Shown piece after piece: positions 1 to 9,156 of a stretch of 64,000 nucleotides of DNA. The notes beneath the pieces are model-generated. The model saw only the letters and a program-made list of their open reading frames with translations, had not been told where the DNA came from and ran no database searches. The DNA lies in the NCBI GenBank assembly GCA_025454815.1, contig JALONR010000010.1:1-64000 (forward strand), read 5' to 3'. The translations under genes and the position numbers were made by a program. How positions within the stretch are numbered: the stretch's first letter is position 1; the number at the start of each line of letters is the position of its first letter. Source of the DNA: Bacteroidales bacterium (lineage in GTDB: Bacteria > Bacteroidota > Bacteroidia > Bacteroidales > VadinHA17).

Positions 1-1449
1 CCGTTCCCTGGAATTGACCCCGCACTGGCACAGATGAATGAAGCGCTGCTGAGAAGAGGCGACAGCATCAGGAATGCGTACATAAACTCCTGGATGAATG
101 GGGAGAACAGTGATTCGATTGCGCACAAGGCAGCCCTTCCTGCCGATGAGGTTGCCAGGGTGCTTAAGACATCCATGGGCAACTACAGGGCTGTGATTGA
201 TTTCATAAACCAGTCCGGAGAAAAGGGAGGGCTCGCCCTTCGTCTTCTCGGGAATATCTCGGAGAAAGACCTGCGTGATACACCTGCAGAGATCCTTGCC
301 GATCATTTATGGAATGCCCCTGTTCCGGTACCTGGCAGCGACACATCACTATATGACCGTTATGTGCTCTCACCCAGGATCTCCACCGAGCTTCTTTCAC
401 CCTTCAGGAGTGAATTTAAAACCCTTCCGGCAGATCTAATTGATTCATTCAGGTCTGACGCTGCAAATGCAGTGGCATGGGTTGACTCCAGCATCATTGT
501 CACTGAAAGTGAAAATCACTATTCCGTACCCATGGTACCGGGAGGAGTTCTCAGACTCAGGATGGCTGACTCTCATTCAAGGAATATTTTCTTCGTAGCG
601 CTCTGCAGAAGTGCCGGTATCCCTTCCCGTCTGGCACCGGGAACCGGCAGGCCGCAATTCCATGCCAGCGGACAATGGCATGATGCCTGGTTTGCCGGAG
701 AGGCACGGCCGTCAGGCACCCCGGGTTTTGTAACCTTTGTTTCCGGCAGGAATGACCGTGAACCCGGGTACCACGTTCACTTCACCCTGGCTCGGCTTGA
801 ACATGGCAGATTCACCACCCTTGACTATGGTTACGGGGAAAAACTGAGCAGCCTTCCCCGGGGGATACCCCTTGATCCGGGGACCTATATGCTTACAACA
901 GGCAACAGGGATGAAAGCGGCAATGTCATGGCATCGGTATCATTCCTTGAGCTGAATCCGGGCGAAGAACTTCAGGTAAATGTGACACTCCGGACATTTC
1001 CGGAAGAGGGTATTACAGGTGGTAACATAAACCTTGAGGCAGGCATTACAGGTTCCGGTGGTGAATACCTGAGGCTTGGTTCGCTTGCGGGAAGAGGACT
1101 GGTCCTGGTGTGGATAGAACCGGGAAGGGAACCGACCCGTCATTTCCTGAATGATCTTCCACGGCTGAAGCAGGAATTTGATAAATGGGGAGGGCAGTTT
1201 GTTTTCCTTACAGACCCGGAGAGGACTCCCGGGGGATTCAACCCGGAATCGGTCACAGGCAGACCCGAAAAGACTCTGTTTGCGGTTGACGGGAAGCTGG
1301 AACTGATGACTGCCCTGCTCGGGAGCGGGTCGTCAGGGAAACCTCAGCCCGTGGTTCTCTGCTGTGACAACAACGGGAAGATTATCTTCTCATCGGAGGG
1401 ATACCGTATCGGTACTGCCCGCCAGTTACTGGAAAAAATAAAAGAATAA
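1..1449 (+). CDS. Transglutaminase-like protein with C-terminal thioredoxin-like domain (5' end outside window)
   Basis: The frame is open from base 1, so the true start is probably upstream; the first ATG in the window is at 34. Counting from that Met, residues about 175-220 resemble a transglutaminase-like core (papain fold): a GIPSR motif at 195-199 after an ALCR stretch, then a GQWHDAW segment around 213-219. The position that normally carries the nucleophilic Cys aligns with Ser180, so cysteine chemistry looks lost. Residues about 350-471 look like a thioredoxin fold (a VLVWIEPG strand, FVFLTD, then a final helix) without a CxxC pair. It is probably an exported or surface protein of unknown role, although no signal peptide is visible because the 5' end is missing. 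It is followed after 6 bases by the GH92 gene, so the two are likely co-transcribed. Confidence 0.7.
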   Translation, partial: PFPGIDPALAQMNEALLRRGDSIRNAYINSWMNGENSDSIAHKAALPADEVARVLKTSMGNYRAVIDFINQSGEKGGLALRLLGNISEKDLRDTPAEILADHLWNAPVPVPGSDTSLYDRYVLSPRISTELLSPFRSEFKTLPADLIDSFRSDAANAVAWVDSSIIVTESENHYSVPMVPGGVLRLRMADSHSRNIFFVALCRSAGIPSRLAPGTGRPQFHASGQWHDAWFAGEARPSGTPGFVTFVSGRNDREPGYHVHFTLARLEHGRFTTLDYGYGEKLSSLPRGIPLDPGTYMLTTGNRDESGNVMASVSFLELNPGEELQVNVTLRTFPEEGITGGNINLEAGITGSGGEYLRLGSLAGRGLVLVWIEPGREPTRHFLNDLPRLKQEFDKWGGQFVFLTDPERTPGGFNPESVTGRPEKTLFAVDGKLELMTALLGSGSSGKPQPVVLCCDNNGKIIFSSEGYRIGTARQLLEKIKE

Positions 1450-1455
1450 CCGAAT

Positions 1456-3648
1456 ATGAAATCAATCCTGTTTTATGCGGTTCTGGGGCTGATTGTCACT
1501 GCATCATGCACTTCCCCCGTGCATGATGACATTACCTCGCTGGTTGATCCGTTCATCGGCACCGCTGCACACGGTCATGTGTTTCCCGGAGCTACAACCC
1601 CCTTTGGCATGGTTCAGCTCAGTCCGGATAACGGCACCTCCGGATGGGACTGGTGTTCGGGATACAATTATTCAGACACTGTAATAGCCGGGTTCAGCCA
1701 CACCCATCTGAGCGGTACCGGCATCGGAGACCTGTGTGACATTATTTTCCTCCCCTCGATGCATGATTTCAGTCTGGTTTTGACTGACAGCAGCGCCTCC
1801 CTGGCAAAGATCAACAGGGTCGGATTCTCACATGAGGCAGAGCTGGCGCGGCCGGGTTACTATTCTGTGGCTCTTGGATCGGGTGTTGATGTTGAGCTGA
1901 CAGCCACGCCGCGTTGTGGCCTGCAGAGGTATACAGCCGTAATGGAAGGTACAATGCATGTGCTTGTTGACCTGGGTTTTGCCATCAACTGGGACAAGCC
2001 GGTAGACTGCAGCCTCTCCTGGGATGGATCTGTCCTCTCCGGAAGGCGGATTTCTGCAGGCTGGGCAGAGAAGCAATATCTGTTCTTCTCATCACGGTTC
2101 TCGGCAGCGCCCGCCTCAGTAACTATGATAAATGCCGGTACGGTCACCGGTCGCAGCGATGCTGAGGGAACGAACATAGCCTGCATTCTTGCATTCGAAG
2201 TAAAAAAAGGTGATGAGCTTATCATTAAAACCGGCATTTCAGCCGTGGATGAGGCGGGCGCGGCAGGAAACCTGGCTGCTGAGGTCCCGGGCTGGGATTT
2301 CAGCGCCGCCGTTGCTGAAGCTCAGCTGGATTGGCAGCAAAGGCTCAGTGTCATCAGGGCCGAATCCTCCGACACTTCACTGCTGAAAGTATTCTATACA
2401 GCCCTCTACCATACAATGATTGCCCCGAACCTTTATAATGATTCTGACGGAAGGTACAGGGGAACGGACAGGGAGATACACACTGCGGAGGGATTCACCA
2501 ATTACACTGTTTTTTCACTCTGGGACACTTACCGTGCTGCCCACCCGCTCTTTACCATCACGGTTCCCGGAATGGTCCCTGACTTCATCAATACCATGCT
2601 TGTAATAAAGGATCAGCAGGGCAAACTTCCAGTCTGGTCACTGGCAGGCAATGAAACCAACTGCATGATCGGTTATCATTCAGTTCCGGTTATAGCCGAT
2701 GCCATGCACAAGAAATTCCCAGGCTTTGATTATGAAAAAGCCCTTGACGCCGCACTCCATTCAGCTTCGCTCGACTTCAGGGGGCTGGATCACTACAGGA
2801 AATTCGGATACATACCTTCGGAACTTGAAAATGAGTCTGTGGCAAAAACGATGGAATATGCCATTGATGACTGGTGTATCGCACAGATGGCCTCAGACCT
2901 GGGCAGGACTGAAACTGCAGAAGAATTTCTCCGGCGTTCACAATATTACAGGAACCTGTTTGACACTTCCATTTTGTTCGTGAGGGGGCGTATGAGTGAC
3001 GGCACCTGGCGTCCGGATTTTGATCCGCTCTATTCGCATCATACACGTTCTGACTTTACGGAAGGCAACGGGTGGCAGTATACATGGCTGGCGCCGCATG
3101 ACGTTGATGGCCTTATTTCACTCTTCGGAAGCAGAGAGGTGTTTCTTCACCGTCTCGATTCGCTCTTCAGGGTACCTGAAGAGGTGAAGGGTGAAAACGC
3201 CTCGCCTGACATCAGCGGACTGATAGGACAGTATGCACACGGAAACGAACCTTCACACCACATCGCCTACCTTTTTACCATGGCCGGTGCTCCGGAAAAG
3301 ACCGAATCAGTTGTGAGGAGAATAATGTCAGAGATGTATACCCACCATACTGACGGCATATGCGGCAACGAAGACTGCGGCCAGATGTCAGCATGGTATG
3401 TATTTTCAGCCATGGGTTTCTATCCTGTCAATCCGGCTGACGGCAGATTTATACTTGGAAGTCCCGTTCATGACAGGATTACCGTTAATCTCCCTGAGGG
3501 AAAAACCTTCACGGTTGTGGCAGAAGGCAACTCACCGGGGAAGGTAAATGTGTCCGCATCCTTTTTAAACGGGCAGAAACTTGACCGCAACTATATCACT
3601 TACGAGGAGATAATGGCTGGCGGGGAGCTGAGGTTTGTTATGAAATGA
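1456..3648 (+). CDS. GH92 family alpha-mannosidase, lipoprotein
   Basis: This 730-residue protein is an exo-alpha-mannosidase of glycoside hydrolase family 92, a calcium-dependent inverting family that trims mannose from N-glycans or mannans. The N-terminus is a lipoprotein signal with lipobox VTASC (Cys18), so it should be anchored in the envelope or on the surface. Family landmarks run in order: DPFIGT near residue 32, FPGATTPFGM near 43, FSHTHLSGTG near 80, GNGWQYTW near 537, GNEPSHH near 596 and GNEDCGQMSAWYVF near 637. The last two carry the usual acid and base region. Length is normal for the family. No SusCD pair is adjacent; the only neighbour in the same transcript is the transglutaminase-like gene. 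The exact linkage specificity cannot be read from sequence. Confidence 0.93.
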   Translation: MKSILFYAVLGLIVTASCTSPVHDDITSLVDPFIGTAAHGHVFPGATTPFGMVQLSPDNGTSGWDWCSGYNYSDTVIAGFSHTHLSGTGIGDLCDIIFLPSMHDFSLVLTDSSASLAKINRVGFSHEAELARPGYYSVALGSGVDVELTATPRCGLQRYTAVMEGTMHVLVDLGFAINWDKPVDCSLSWDGSVLSGRRISAGWAEKQYLFFSSRFSAAPASVTMINAGTVTGRSDAEGTNIACILAFEVKKGDELIIKTGISAVDEAGAAGNLAAEVPGWDFSAAVAEAQLDWQQRLSVIRAESSDTSLLKVFYTALYHTMIAPNLYNDSDGRYRGTDREIHTAEGFTNYTVFSLWDTYRAAHPLFTITVPGMVPDFINTMLVIKDQQGKLPVWSLAGNETNCMIGYHSVPVIADAMHKKFPGFDYEKALDAALHSASLDFRGLDHYRKFGYIPSELENESVAKTMEYAIDDWCIAQMASDLGRTETAEEFLRRSQYYRNLFDTSILFVRGRMSDGTWRPDFDPLYSHHTRSDFTEGNGWQYTWLAPHDVDGLISLFGSREVFLHRLDSLFRVPEEVKGENASPDISGLIGQYAHGNEPSHHIAYLFTMAGAPEKTESVVRRIMSEMYTHHTDGICGNEDCGQMSAWYVFSAMGFYPVNPADGRFILGSPVHDRITVNLPEGKTFTVVAEGNSPGKVNVSASFLNGQKLDRNYITYEEIMAGGELRFVMK

Positions 3649-3704
3649 ACAGCTTTACGCCGTATTGTTGATAATTATCACGAGGGAGTGACGCTTCTGT
3701 TTAT

Positions 3705-3712
3705 TACCTTTG
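3705..3712 (+). promoter_or_regulatory. Putative Bacteroidota -7 element upstream of the B12 riboswitch
   Basis: TACCTTTG matches the TAnnTTTG -7 consensus of Bacteroidota primary sigma factors and lies seven bases before the riboswitch P1 stem. No TTG is found 19-21 bases upstream, so the -33 half is not supported. Confidence 0.45.
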
Positions 3713-3718
3713 TCATAT

Positions 3719-3902
3719 TCTGGTGCTGCCGGTAGGTCCCGGCAGTGAAAAGGGAACCCTGTCAGAATCAGGGACAGTACCCGCTGCTGTGAAGCCCGTT
3801 CCGCCCTGAAGCGGATCAATACAACCGGAATCCCTGCCACTGTCTGCCACCTGGCGGACGGGAAGGCCCGGTGAGTTGGGATGAGTCAGAAGACCTGCCA
3901 GA
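3719..3902 (+). promoter_or_regulatory. Cobalamin riboswitch (B12 element)
   Basis: The leader of the btuB operon shows the conserved blocks of a cobalamin riboswitch in order: AAAAGGGAA at 3748-3756, a GGGACAGTACCCGC segment leading into CTGCTGTGA up to 3792, GCCACTG at 3836, GGGAAGGC at 3860-3867, and a GAGTCAGAAGACCTGCC block at 3883-3899. TCTGG at 3719-3723 can pair with CCAGA at 3898-3902 to close the P1 stem. Only 36 bases separate it from the btuB ATG, which fits control of translation start, or of early transcription, by bound adenosyl- or methylcobalamin. The downstream genes encode B12 uptake, as expected. Confidence 0.95.
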
Positions 3903-3938
3903 TGTATCCTGTTATAGGAGCTTTCGGGAACAAAAGTG

Positions 3939-5933
3939 ATGGTTCAAAGGTCATCTGACTATATCATCCGTGCCTCTGTGCGTAGCATTCCGCTTTCAGC
4001 GGTTGCAATACTTCTATTTAATCTGGTTGCTATCCCCTCCGCGTCACAAGATCTTTTCGCCGAAGATACCGTGAACATCTCCGCCGTAACGGTCACTGCC
4101 CCGGCTTCACCCCGTCTTTCTCCCTACACCGTAGTCAGGGTCGAGCCTGCAATAATGGCCCGCCACATGGGGGGAGACCTCGCTGCAATGCTGCAGTCGG
4201 CCAGCATGTTATATGTCAAGCGTTACGGGAACCACGGCCTGGCATCTGTATCAGTGCGGGGGATGTCAGGAAGCCATACCCTTGTGACATGGAACGGTCT
4301 GCCGCTGAATTCACCCGGAAACGGGTACAGTGATTTTACAACAATCCCTGTCATGGCATTCTCATCAGCCAGGATAACGTCAGGCGGATCGGACCTGGAT
4401 GATGTTGCTGGATATATCGGAGGCAAGGTGGAACTTGTAAATGACCCTGAATATGCAGCGGGTAAAAAAGCTTCGGTGAGCCTCGGGGCCGGGAACTATA
4501 GCGATTATCTGTCCTCTGCCGCCTTCACCTATGGCGGTACGGACAGCTATCTCAGGCTGGGGGCCTGGGCCGGCAAGGCCCGGAACGATTTCCGTTTCAT
4601 TAACCAAAATGCCCCCGGCGGTGCCGTAGCTGACAGAAGGACCAATGCCTCTTTTGCATCAGGCGGCATAATCAGTGATATGGCATACCGGACCGGCATG
4701 ACGCAGGTAACGGCACATCTGTGGTACAATGACACTGACCGTGAGCTCCCGGGGCCGGTGACAACTGTTCAGCAGAACTTTAATGAGCGACAGACCGACA
4801 GGTCGTTCAGGGGTGTTGTGAGACTCTCAACCGGGAAGGAGAAGCTTACTTTCGGTTTCCTGGCTGGTGCCACCCATGACCAGAACAGGTATTTCCATAT
4901 GATGCCATCCAACAATGGAGACAACGCCTCAACCACTCTCACAGCCAGGGTCAGGCTCGCATACCGACTGACGGACAAAACCGGGCTTGTACTGAATGCC
5001 GGGGAGGCCTCTGAAACAGCCCGTGCCCTGAGTTATGAAGGCACAGAAAAAAGAAATATATTTTCGGTGTCACTCTCTGCAAGGTCAAACCCGGTGCCTG
5101 CCCTTAACCTGCTGCTGCAGGTGAGGCAGATGGCCGTTACAGGGATAAAGGTCACACCTGAATTCACTGCAGGTGCCCTCTGGATGATTTCTCCCGGCGG
5201 AGAGCATCTTCTGAGGGCAAGCATCAGCCGCAATGCCAAGCTTCCGGGATTCAATGACCTCTACTGGAGCCCCGGGGGAAACCCGGACCTTATTCCTGAG
5301 CGCTCCACCGGAGGAGAGACATCATGGTCATTCGTCAGGGCAAGCCGGGAAGGGACCAGAAATACACTTGACATAACTCTCCATGCCTCAAGGGTTGATG
5401 ACATGATACAATGGATACCCGGACAGTCAGGATTATGGCATGCGGTAAACCTGAGAAGTGTTAATGTCAAGGGTGTCGAAGCCCGGGGAGGAACAGAACG
5501 GGTCATCGGCGGCTGGAAAATGAGCGGTTACCTCAACTATGCCTTAACCCGCTCTGTCATTGCCGGCTCGGAGATAGCCAACGACCGGTCTCTGGGCAGC
5601 CAGCTGATCTATGCGCCGCTTCACCATGCAAATATCAACCTCGATGCTTCAGCCAGATGGTTCAAGGCAGGTTTTACTGCCGCATGGGAGAGCAGACGGT
5701 TTACCACATCTGACAACACTGAGTGGCTGCCTGCTGCATTTATGGCTGACGCCTATGCCGGAGTAACAGTCCCTGCCGGGCCTGTTGCCCTCAGGAGTGA
5801 ACTGAAAATAAACAACATACTCAATATCCCCGCTGAGAGCGTCAGAAATTACCCGATGCCTCTCAGAACGGTAAACCTTAAACTAACCCTGACCTGGTCA
5901 GAAAAAGAAAAAGAGCATGAAAACAATCCTTAA
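3939..5933 (+). CDS. btuB: TonB-dependent cobalamin receptor BtuB
   Basis: This outer-membrane TonB-dependent receptor of about 664 residues has a signal peptide (residues 1 to about 35), then a plug domain with the MLYVKRYG...SVSVRGM...HTLVTWNGLPLNS pattern typical of BtuB-type plugs, then a 22-strand barrel rich in alternating aromatic residues. GTG at 3936 directly precedes ATG at 3939; the ATG is the likelier start. It imports corrinoids across the outer membrane using TonB energy. It is the first gene after a cobalamin riboswitch and is followed by a BtuG-like lipoprotein and BtuFCD, so the substrate is well supported by context. Its 3' end overlaps the next gene by 17 bases. Confidence 0.93.
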   Translation: MVQRSSDYIIRASVRSIPLSAVAILLFNLVAIPSASQDLFAEDTVNISAVTVTAPASPRLSPYTVVRVEPAIMARHMGGDLAAMLQSASMLYVKRYGNHGLASVSVRGMSGSHTLVTWNGLPLNSPGNGYSDFTTIPVMAFSSARITSGGSDLDDVAGYIGGKVELVNDPEYAAGKKASVSLGAGNYSDYLSSAAFTYGGTDSYLRLGAWAGKARNDFRFINQNAPGGAVADRRTNASFASGGIISDMAYRTGMTQVTAHLWYNDTDRELPGPVTTVQQNFNERQTDRSFRGVVRLSTGKEKLTFGFLAGATHDQNRYFHMMPSNNGDNASTTLTARVRLAYRLTDKTGLVLNAGEASETARALSYEGTEKRNIFSVSLSARSNPVPALNLLLQVRQMAVTGIKVTPEFTAGALWMISPGGEHLLRASISRNAKLPGFNDLYWSPGGNPDLIPERSTGGETSWSFVRASREGTRNTLDITLHASRVDDMIQWIPGQSGLWHAVNLRSVNVKGVEARGGTERVIGGWKMSGYLNYALTRSVIAGSEIANDRSLGSQLIYAPLHHANINLDASARWFKAGFTAAWESRRFTTSDNTEWLPAAFMADAYAGVTVPAGPVALRSELKINNILNIPAESVRNYPMPLRTVNLKLTLTWSEKEKEHENNP

Positions 5934-6942
5934 GACTATCTCCATTTTATTCCTTGCCTTAATCTCATCCTGTGAACCGGTTGAAAACAACGGATTATAT
6001 CCTGCCGGTAAAGGATTTTTCATTCTCAACGAGGGCAACTACCTGGCAGGAAACGGTTCCCTCTCATTTTACAGTACAGAAACGAAACAGATATACAACG
6101 ATCTTTTCAGCCTGGCCAATGAAAGGGCTCTGGGTGACATTCCATCATTCATGGCAGTGGAAGGAGGGAAAGGATTCATCGTGGTAAACAATTCAGGTAC
6201 TGTGGAGGCCGTGGATATTCATTCCCTTGAGAGCCTGGGCACAGTTACCGGGCTTATTTCTCCCAGGCAGATTGTCACATCAGGTGGCAAGGGTTACATC
6301 AGCAGCCTCATGTCACCGCAGGTGACCATACTGGATCTTGAAAATATGCTGGTTTCAGGAAACATGGATATCTCCTCAGCTTCAGAGGCAATGGTGATTT
6401 ACGGAGGCAGGCTATTCTCAGCCCACTGGTCAGGAGGAAACTCAGTATCGGTAACCGACCTGGCAACCGGTGAGGCCATTACATCCATTACCGTCGGCCT
6501 GGAACCTGAGAGCATGGTTCTTGACAAGAACGGGAAACTATGGGTTCTATGCACCGGGGGATGGATGGGAGAGGAGATTCCAAGGATTGTAAGAATCAAC
6601 CCTGGTACTCTTGAAAAGGAGAAGGAGTTCCTTTTCAGGACAGTGGATGATAATCCTTCCTCTCTGACCAGCAATGTGGCCGGAGACACAATATACTATC
6701 TTGACGAAGGGGTGAGAAGGATGCCCGTTACGGCTGAATCACTCCCCTCCGTGCCTTTTATCCCTGCCGGCAACAGGCTGTTTTACAGGCTTATGGTCTG
6801 TCCGGGCGGAATAATTGCCGTCACTGACGCCATAGACTACCAGCAAAAGGGTGACCTGATGGTTTACAACAGCAGGGGAGAATTGCTTGATACCGAGCAG
6901 GCGGGTATTATACCGGGATTTATGCTCTATATGAAGGATTAA
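5917..6942 (+). CDS. BtuG-like surface beta-propeller lipoprotein (DUF5074/YncE-like)
   Basis: This 341-residue lipoprotein has lipobox LISSC with Cys19. The rest is a repeated YncE-like beta-propeller: blades of the form FIVVNNSGTVEAVDI, GKGYISS...VTILDLE, LWVLCTGG and DTIYYLDEGVRRM. In Bacteroides, BtuG is a surface beta-propeller lipoprotein that binds B12 very tightly and sits over BtuB, handing it ligand. This gene starts inside the end of btuB under a B12 riboswitch, which is the expected position, so I call it BtuG-like. Identity to characterised BtuG was not measured. The alternative is a generic propeller protein with another role in the same operon. Confidence 0.75.
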   Translation: MKTILKTISILFLALISSCEPVENNGLYPAGKGFFILNEGNYLAGNGSLSFYSTETKQIYNDLFSLANERALGDIPSFMAVEGGKGFIVVNNSGTVEAVDIHSLESLGTVTGLISPRQIVTSGGKGYISSLMSPQVTILDLENMLVSGNMDISSASEAMVIYGGRLFSAHWSGGNSVSVTDLATGEAITSITVGLEPESMVLDKNGKLWVLCTGGWMGEEIPRIVRINPGTLEKEKEFLFRTVDDNPSSLTSNVAGDTIYYLDEGVRRMPVTAESLPSVPFIPAGNRLFYRLMVCPGGIIAVTDAIDYQQKGDLMVYNSRGELLDTEQAGIIPGFMLYMKD

Positions 6943-6981
6943 CCACTTTTTGCTTATTTTTAATCCGGTAACCAGAAGGTA

Positions 6982-9156
6982 TTGAAGGGACGAATTCTCA
7001 TATCCGCTGTCTGCATGTTCTCATCTGTGATACTGTACAGCCAGCCTGAGTTTCCTGCTGCGGGTCCTCTTTTTCCCGTGGTGGAAGAATGGCACGATAT
7101 CACGGTGGATCAGCAGCAGGTTGAGGTTATGCGTTCAATTAAGCCGGCAAAGAATCAGCCGTACCAGTTTGCAATTCCCGTAGAGACATCGCTCACCCCT
7201 GAGAATTCCGGTTTTATTGTAAAAAGGGCGAACGAAACCGTATGGGTACTGGGTATTTCATCCAAGGATGCACTTTCATTAAACCTTATTTTGTCGCCCT
7301 TCGATCTGCCTGAGGGAGCCTTTATCTATGTCTATGATATTGACAGGAGTACAGTCAGGGGGGCATTTACCGGTGAGAGCGCTCCGGGTGCTCCCAGCAT
7401 GCCGGTTTTGCCTGTCCCTGGTGACAGGATGGTGCTTGAGTGTCATTTCCCTGGTAGCACCATTCCTGAAAACTCCATTGGTGTAGGGCAGGTGGCTCAT
7501 GATTTTGCCGGGTTCTTCAGCAATGACAAAATCAAGGACCTTTACTACGGCAGGTCAGATGCATGCGAGGTTGATCTCAACTGTTCAACCAATCCCAATT
7601 ACATGAAAGCTGCCCGTTCTGTTGTGCGCCTGCTGGTGGCGGGATCGGAACTATGTACAGGTGTTATGGTCAATAATACGGGAAGCGAGTACAGGGCTTA
7701 TGTCCTGACTGCAAATCATTGTATTGAGAACCAGAGTCATGCAACCAATACGATCTTTGTATTCAACTATAGTAGTCCGTGGTGTGACGGCCCTGATGTA
7801 AGCAACATGCATACACTTACCGGTTCTGCCCTGAAATCCACTAATCCCGATATAGACTTTTCACTGGTAGAGCTTAATCAATTTCCATCCATGGCTTACA
7901 GGCCGTATTTTTCAGGATGGGATGTTACCGCAACGACCCCTTCAAACACCTTCACCCTTCACCATCCTGAAGGAGATGTAATGAAGGTTTCAATTGATGA
8001 TAACAATCCTGTTACATCCTCTTTCCCCATTGAGGGTTACACCCCCAACGGGTTCTGGCGTATTCTGCGCTGGGATCTGGGCACCACTGAAGGCGGATCT
8101 TCCGGTGGCCCGCTTTTTGACCAGAATGGAAGACTGAGGGGTACCCTTACCGGAGGCGCTGCCACATGTGACGATCCTACAAACGATTATTACGCCAAGC
8201 TGACAAGGATGTTCAATATCACGACGCTTCCGGCCACCCACCTGAAGCCCTGGCTTGACCCTTCGGGCACCGGCGCAACAATTGTCAACGGCCGTGATCC
8301 CTACGGATACAATCTTTCAAGGTCTGATACCATTGGAGGTATCCCCGATTCCGATCCGGGAACAACTGACCTGTATACCTCACCAGGATGGGGTATATCA
8401 ACGGGTAACAACTCTGACGGACTTATACGCTATGCCGAATACATTCCTTTTTCAGGCACAGGTGAGATTGCATGGCTGAGACTTCAGGTGTCGGCATCAT
8501 CCTTTCTCTCTTCAGCTGATTCGGTCCGGTTCTTTATCTGGAGCGACGGCATCCAGCCCGGCTCTGTACTGGCCTCGAAAAGGCTCAGGCTGAACGAGAC
8601 AAAGTCCGATATGCTGCTGGAGGTCGACTTTGACAGGACGATAAAGGTAACGGGGCCGTTCTATGCCGGTTACACTGTCTTCTACAGGACTCCCCTCAAC
8701 CAGCCGCAGCCGCAGTTTGCAGTGGCCCATTCAGCACCCTGGCCCACTTCTGCACAGAACACTGCCTGGTTCAACAACGGTTCATCCTGGCAACCATTTA
8801 CACAGCACCCTTCATACCCGATGCCGGTATCCCTCGGAATCAGGGCAGTAATGGTTGAAAACTCTGTTCTGAACAACATTGAGTATCCTGAACAGGGCGC
8901 CGCCGCTTTGAGAGTATTTCCGAATCCGTTCACCTCAGATGTTTCATTCAGTATAACTGAGAGGGGATATACAGAAACCACCCTGACTGTTTATGACAAC
9001 ACCGGCAGGGTGGTGAGTTCCGGGGAATACAGGAATATCTTCCCGGGTGTGCTGACCGTGGAACTCCGTGGATTGATGCCGGGCATATATCATTACGGAC
9101 TCCGTGCAGACTCAGTCTATTACTCGGGAACCCTCGTAAAAATTGACACGAAGTGA
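6982..9156 (+). CDS. Secreted lysyl-endopeptidase-like serine protease with T9SS sorting domain
   Basis: The 724-residue product starts at TTG (6982), the only in-frame start that gives a clean signal peptide (cleavage near YSQPEF). After a pro-region to about residue 200 comes a trypsin-fold domain with catalytic His246 (LTANHC), Asp292 (PDIDFSL) and Ser374 (GGSSGGP), plus paired Cys residues, most like Achromobacter lysyl endopeptidase (family S1D). Residues about 455-630 form a beta-rich domain. The last 80 residues (FPNPF, VYDNTGRVV, LMPGIYHY) are a type A T9SS sorting domain, so the enzyme should be exported through the type IX pathway and released or anchored on the surface. It sits in the B12 operon, 39 bases after the BtuG-like gene, and its stop overlaps the BtuF start. 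Protease specificity is inferred. Confidence 0.85.
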   Translation: MKGRILISAVCMFSSVILYSQPEFPAAGPLFPVVEEWHDITVDQQQVEVMRSIKPAKNQPYQFAIPVETSLTPENSGFIVKRANETVWVLGISSKDALSLNLILSPFDLPEGAFIYVYDIDRSTVRGAFTGESAPGAPSMPVLPVPGDRMVLECHFPGSTIPENSIGVGQVAHDFAGFFSNDKIKDLYYGRSDACEVDLNCSTNPNYMKAARSVVRLLVAGSELCTGVMVNNTGSEYRAYVLTANHCIENQSHATNTIFVFNYSSPWCDGPDVSNMHTLTGSALKSTNPDIDFSLVELNQFPSMAYRPYFSGWDVTATTPSNTFTLHHPEGDVMKVSIDDNNPVTSSFPIEGYTPNGFWRILRWDLGTTEGGSSGGPLFDQNGRLRGTLTGGAATCDDPTNDYYAKLTRMFNITTLPATHLKPWLDPSGTGATIVNGRDPYGYNLSRSDTIGGIPDSDPGTTDLYTSPGWGISTGNNSDGLIRYAEYIPFSGTGEIAWLRLQVSASSFLSSADSVRFFIWSDGIQPGSVLASKRLRLNETKSDMLLEVDFDRTIKVTGPFYAGYTVFYRTPLNQPQPQFAVAHSAPWPTSAQNTAWFNNGSSWQPFTQHPSYPMPVSLGIRAVMVENSVLNNIEYPEQGAAALRVFPNPFTSDVSFSITERGYTETTLTVYDNTGRVVSSGEYRNIFPGVLTVELRGLMPGIYHYGLRADSVYYSGTLVKIDTK

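Noticed and set aside
3655-3840. 61-codon minus-strand open frame upstream of btuB
   Set aside because: It runs antisense through the cobalamin riboswitch, whose conserved blocks explain the sequence.
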